Below, one piece after another: positions 5,950 to 7,894 of a DNA stretch of 7,894 nt. The notes beneath the pieces are model-generated. The model ran no database searches. It was not told the origin of the DNA and was given only the letters and a program-made list of their open reading frames with translations. The position numbers and the translations under genes are program-made. The DNA comes from Acidobacteriota bacterium (GTDB taxonomy: Bacteria > Acidobacteriota > Terriglobia > Terriglobales > Acidobacteriaceae), in the NCBI GenBank assembly GCA_021780095.1, contig JAJXZK010000260.1, positions 1 to 7,894 of the forward strand, in the 5' to 3' direction. Each line of letters starts with the position of its first letter. Within the stretch, counting starts at the first letter, position 1.

Positions 5950-6165
5950 TCAACTGAAAACGTGCGTGATGGCCTTTCGCAGGTCCTCTGGTGCGTACTC
6001 GTTCCCCGTGTAGCGAAAGCATCTTCCCTCGGCATCGAGGTTCAGGTACCGGCGCGTATCAATGTGCTTGTAGAGGTAGAGTTCGCCGGATCGTCCCATG
6101 AACATGAAGCACTCGCACAATTTCGGCCCGAGCACACGTTCGAGCGGCGCCCAATCCGACGTCAT
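5950..6165 (-). CDS. Small hypothetical protein
   Basis: A 71-residue soluble protein of unknown function. It has a compact, mixed composition with CECFMFMGRSGELYLYKH (17-34) followed by TRRYLNLDAEGRCFRY (37-52), which looks like a small beta-sheet fold, and a short C-terminal helix (58-70). There is no signal, TM helix or complete metal-binding set; three cysteines are present. Its ATG overlaps the stop of the preceding membrane-protein gene (ATGA at 6165-6162), and ssb follows 54 bases later, so it is almost certainly a real gene of the cassette. A role in DNA metabolism is inferred from position alone. Confidence 0.72.
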   Translation of the reverse strand: MTSDWAPLERVLGPKLCECFMFMGRSGELYLYKHIDTRRYLNLDAEGRCFRYTGNEYAPEDLRKAITHVFS

Positions 6166-6500
6166 GGCCGCTCCTCCGCCTTGGCCTCTTCAGCCTTGGG
6201 AACCTCTTCGAACATTTCTCCGAGCAGGTAGATGGTGGTCCCCGTGAGGCACATGACCATCAAGTAATCGAAGACTCTGAAGTCAATTCCTGTTCGGCGT
6301 ATGAGGACCTCCGACACAACCGCGGCGTGCAGAAGGATCACGAAGGACGCAGCCCAGAGCGCGTGGCGAACGACGCGATGCGCAGCGATCTGCTCCCCGT
6401 GCTTGCGGACTTCCAGCAGTACGTAGACGGCGAAGTAGGCGCAGAACACGTACCACTCTTGCGCGAAGACCTCGACAATGCCCTTCAGCGTGAAATGCAT
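6162..6500 (-). CDS. Small three-helix membrane protein
   Basis: A 112-residue integral membrane protein. Three hydrophobic helices are visible: about 16-31 (WYVFCAYFAVYVLLEV), 47-67 (HALWAASFVILLHAAVVSEV) and 77-94 (FDYLMVMCLTGTTIYLLG). A charged tail rich in E, A and K follows (95-112). The frame is open further upstream, but the ATG at 6500-6498 is preceded by a GGGGGAGG ribosome site and begins the hydrophobic protein, so I chose it. It overlaps the next gene by ATGA. Size and topology resemble holins or small transfer/entry-exclusion proteins, but no motif decides this. It pairs with the other small membrane protein directly upstream. Confidence 0.72.
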   Translation of the reverse strand: MHFTLKGIVEVFAQEWYVFCAYFAVYVLLEVRKHGEQIAAHRVVRHALWAASFVILLHAAVVSEVLIRRTGIDFRVFDYLMVMCLTGTTIYLLGEMFEEVPKAEEAKAEERP

Positions 6501-6547
6501 GTCCTCCCCCTCTGGAAGATCACTCGTATTCCCGGATCGGCCGCGGG

Positions 6548-6859
6548 TCAGCCTTCGATGAACATTCCGACATCGGAGAACCGGCGCAGCAGAGCCAGTG
6601 CTCCAAGCACTGCCGGGCCGATGACCAACGCATTGATCAGATCGATATGCCTGAGTTTGCGTTCGAGGCTTGTCTCTTCTTCGTCGCGTCCGATTTCGAG
6701 TTCGATCCTGAGCCGGACGACCAGAAGGATTGAGACAACGATGGCCGCCACTGCGACCGGTGGATTCGCGACATTGTGCGAGGCCACGCCGATGGTAAAG
6801 AGCGTGAGACCGAAACAGCGCAGCCGTTCGTAGATCCGCGGATGATGCCAGTCGATCAT
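6548..6859 (-). CDS. Small membrane protein, partner of the downstream one
   Basis: A 103-residue membrane protein of unknown function. Hydrophobic helices lie at about 14-30 (RCFGLTLFTIGVASHNV), 33-49 (PPVAVAAIVVSILLVVR) and 74-92 (DLINALVIGPAVLGALALL). Between helices 2 and 3 there is a highly charged loop (50-70, many E and R), probably cytoplasmic and helical. Its ATG overlaps the stop of the 209-residue gene (ATGA at 6859-6856), and 47 bases separate it from the next membrane gene. The tandem pair suggests a two-component membrane complex. Holin, exclusion or transfer function would be guesses. Confidence 0.72.
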   Translation of the reverse strand: MIDWHHPRIYERLRCFGLTLFTIGVASHNVANPPVAVAAIVVSILLVVRLRIELEIGRDEEETSLERKLRHIDLINALVIGPAVLGALALLRRFSDVGMFIEG

Positions 6860-7485
6860 GCGGACACCTCAACGAGCTGTGGCATCGCTGCCGGTTCCAG
6901 CAGATGCGAATGACGGCACCCGCAACAGCACACAGCCTCAGTCACCTTGAGTGCTGCGTCCGCCCAGAGCGGCCCCGGCGGTCCGGGTTCGCCGCTTCGG
7001 GTCAGAAAGTGCGGTATGGCGCCGCCCCGGAAAGCCGCATCCTTACCCCAAAGTTCTGTTTCAAGGAAGCCGTTGCGGCCGAGAAAGAGAATCGCGCTCC
7101 GCAATTCCGCGCGCCTGCCGTCCTTTCGTTCGAGCCAATGTGTCGTAATCAGCAGATCGTAGGTGTTCTCGAAGCGGAACATCTCGACGCGCACGAACTC
7201 ATCGCCGACAATGACGGCGTGCATGCCGTTAGGCAGGAAGTTCTGAACCCGCTGCAGCCAAGGAACCGCGCAGCCGTCGACGCCAACGAAGCCAACGTAG
7301 TGGCCCAGGAGTTCGACCGCGCCTCCCGATTCCTCGCCACGAATCTTCCATGCTTTCGCCTGCTGCTGGTACACCACGTCCAGTTGCGGCCGGCAACGGA
7401 TACCCGTCTTCCGGATCTGTTCCAGAGTTTCTGCGGGCAGCGCCAGTCCACGCCGCGCAATCATGGTCAGCCGACCTTCCTGCAT
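6856..7485 (-). CDS. Hypothetical protein with C-terminal cysteine cluster
   Basis: A 209-residue protein I do not recognise. It is soluble, with an N-terminal basic helix region (1-30), a mixed alpha/beta middle (55-145) containing GHYVGFVGVDGC (61-72) and VIVGDEFVRVEMFRFENTYD (91-110), and a proline/glycine-rich linker (164-172). Near the end, CCCGCRHSH (186-194) packs four cysteines and two histidines and may bind a metal. A GTG two codons earlier (7491) is possible, but the GGGAGG ribosome site overlaps it and is well spaced for the ATG at 7485. It lies 15 bases after the zinc-ribbon gene and overlaps the next by ATGA, so it is translated as part of the cassette. Confidence 0.7.
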   Translation of the reverse strand: MQEGRLTMIARRGLALPAETLEQIRKTGIRCRPQLDVVYQQQAKAWKIRGEESGGAVELLGHYVGFVGVDGCAVPWLQRVQNFLPNGMHAVIVGDEFVRVEMFRFENTYDLLITTHWLERKDGRRAELRSAILFLGRNGFLETELWGKDAAFRGGAIPHFLTRSGEPGPPGPLWADAALKVTEAVCCCGCRHSHLLEPAAMPQLVEVSA

Positions 7486-7500
7486 GCTCACCTCCCTTGT

Positions 7501-7894
7501 TTACCGCCAGGTCTGTTTGGGAATGGGCTGGCCCAATGCTTCGCGGATCATTTCCCGCGAGCACCCGGCCCAGCATTTGTAGAACTGGGGATTGGCCACC
7601 GAAATCGCCAGGTTATCCCGAGCACGATCGCGTCCCTGTTGTGCGCAGGACGGACACTGCGTCCAGTAGTTGCCGCTCCGTTTGAACCGAACCTTGACGT
7701 GCTGGAGAATCTGAAATCCGGTGTGCGAGACGTCGGGCGGCGCAATGTCCTTGGCTACACGGCCGCAGACGGACTCCGGAATCGACACGCCCTGCGTGAA
7801 TGTTTCGAGTTCCTCCGCAGTCAGCCGCTTCACGGACCGCAGGTACGCAATTTGGTCGGCGAGATTGCTGGGCGCATCTTCGAACCAGTAGCGG
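7501..7894 (-). CDS. Primase-type zinc-ribbon protein (5' end off window)
   Basis: The minus strand is open from the right edge to a TAA at 7503-7501; 130 codons are visible and the N-terminus is missing. A GTG at 7833 could serve as a start, but the frame stays open and protein-like beyond it (YWFEDAPSNLADQIAYL), so I treat the gene as cut. Visible residues 70-115 form a zinc ribbon: C80-P-S-C83, then FYKCWAGC with C107 and C111. The layout (two Cys, NLAISVANPQFYKC, second Cys pair) resembles the CHC2 ribbon of DnaG-type primases, with CxxxC in place of CxxC for the second pair. The protein ends soon after the ribbon, so no TOPRIM or catalytic primase domain follows it. A role in replication start on ssDNA is plausible beside ssb. 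Confidence 0.72.
   Translation of the reverse strand, partial: RYWFEDAPSNLADQIAYLRSVKRLTAEELETFTQGVSIPESVCGRVAKDIAPPDVSHTGFQILQHVKVRFKRSGNYWTQCPSCAQQGRDRARDNLAISVANPQFYKCWAGCSREMIREALGQPIPKQTWR

Noticed and set aside
5416..6231. Plus-strand open frame of 271 codons
   Set aside because: Antisense to ssb and the 71-residue gene; no family signature.
6501..6872. Upstream extension of the 112-residue membrane protein
   Set aside because: The extension overlaps the 103-residue gene in another frame and is arginine-rich noise; a ribosome site precedes the ATG at 6500.
1..7894. CRISPR arrays, tRNA or rRNA genes, insertion sequences
   Set aside because: No regularly spaced repeats, no tRNA-like cloverleaf and no transposase or terminal inverted repeats were noticed on reading.

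Overview
The window looks like part of a mobile element (plasmid, integrative element or prophage) from a GC-rich bacterium. The flanking replication genes are visibly richer in G+C than the central cargo: by hand count, bases 121-180 have 41 G/C of 60 and bases 3121-3180 have 23 of 60, two hand-picked examples. Two plus-strand genes have a TATAAT-like box 14 bases ahead of the ATG, suggesting leaderless transcripts. With the style of the membrane protein at 4485-5306 this makes me think of Acidobacteriota, but that guess is weak.

Layout. Bases 1-879 (minus) encode a Rad52/Rad22-family single-strand annealing protein that runs off the left edge. Bases 5446-7894 (minus) hold a tight six-gene cassette, read right to left: a protein with a primase-type zinc ribbon (cut by the right edge), an unknown 209-residue protein, two small membrane proteins, a 71-residue unknown protein and a single-stranded DNA-binding protein with the standard acidic tail. 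Several of these genes overlap by ATGA. Together with the Rad52-like gene they read as a DNA replication and recombination module.

Between ssb and rad52, on the opposite strand, sits plus-strand cargo (about 1118-5306). Its core is a three-gene operon whose two junctions are both 4-base ATGA overlaps: a DEDDh 3'-5' exonuclease (1132-1818), a reverse transcriptase of the UG/Abi defence type with an all-helical C-terminal half (1815-3431), and a protein with a PD-(D/E)XK nuclease signature (3428-4177). A separate gene for a signal/TM-anchored protein of unknown function follows with its own promoter (4485-5306).

The three-gene operon is the main point of interest. A UG/Abi-type reverse transcriptase beside a DEDDh exonuclease resembles a described class of defence-associated reverse transcriptases (from memory type 8/UG7; I could not check this). 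The coupled third gene, a probable second nuclease, is what I do not recognise as a standard part. A likely model, by inference, is an anti-phage system in which the RT makes DNA and two nucleases process it or act as effectors. The adjacent Rad52-like gene is notable because phage mutants escaping the related RT AbiK map to Rad52-like (Sak) annealing proteins.
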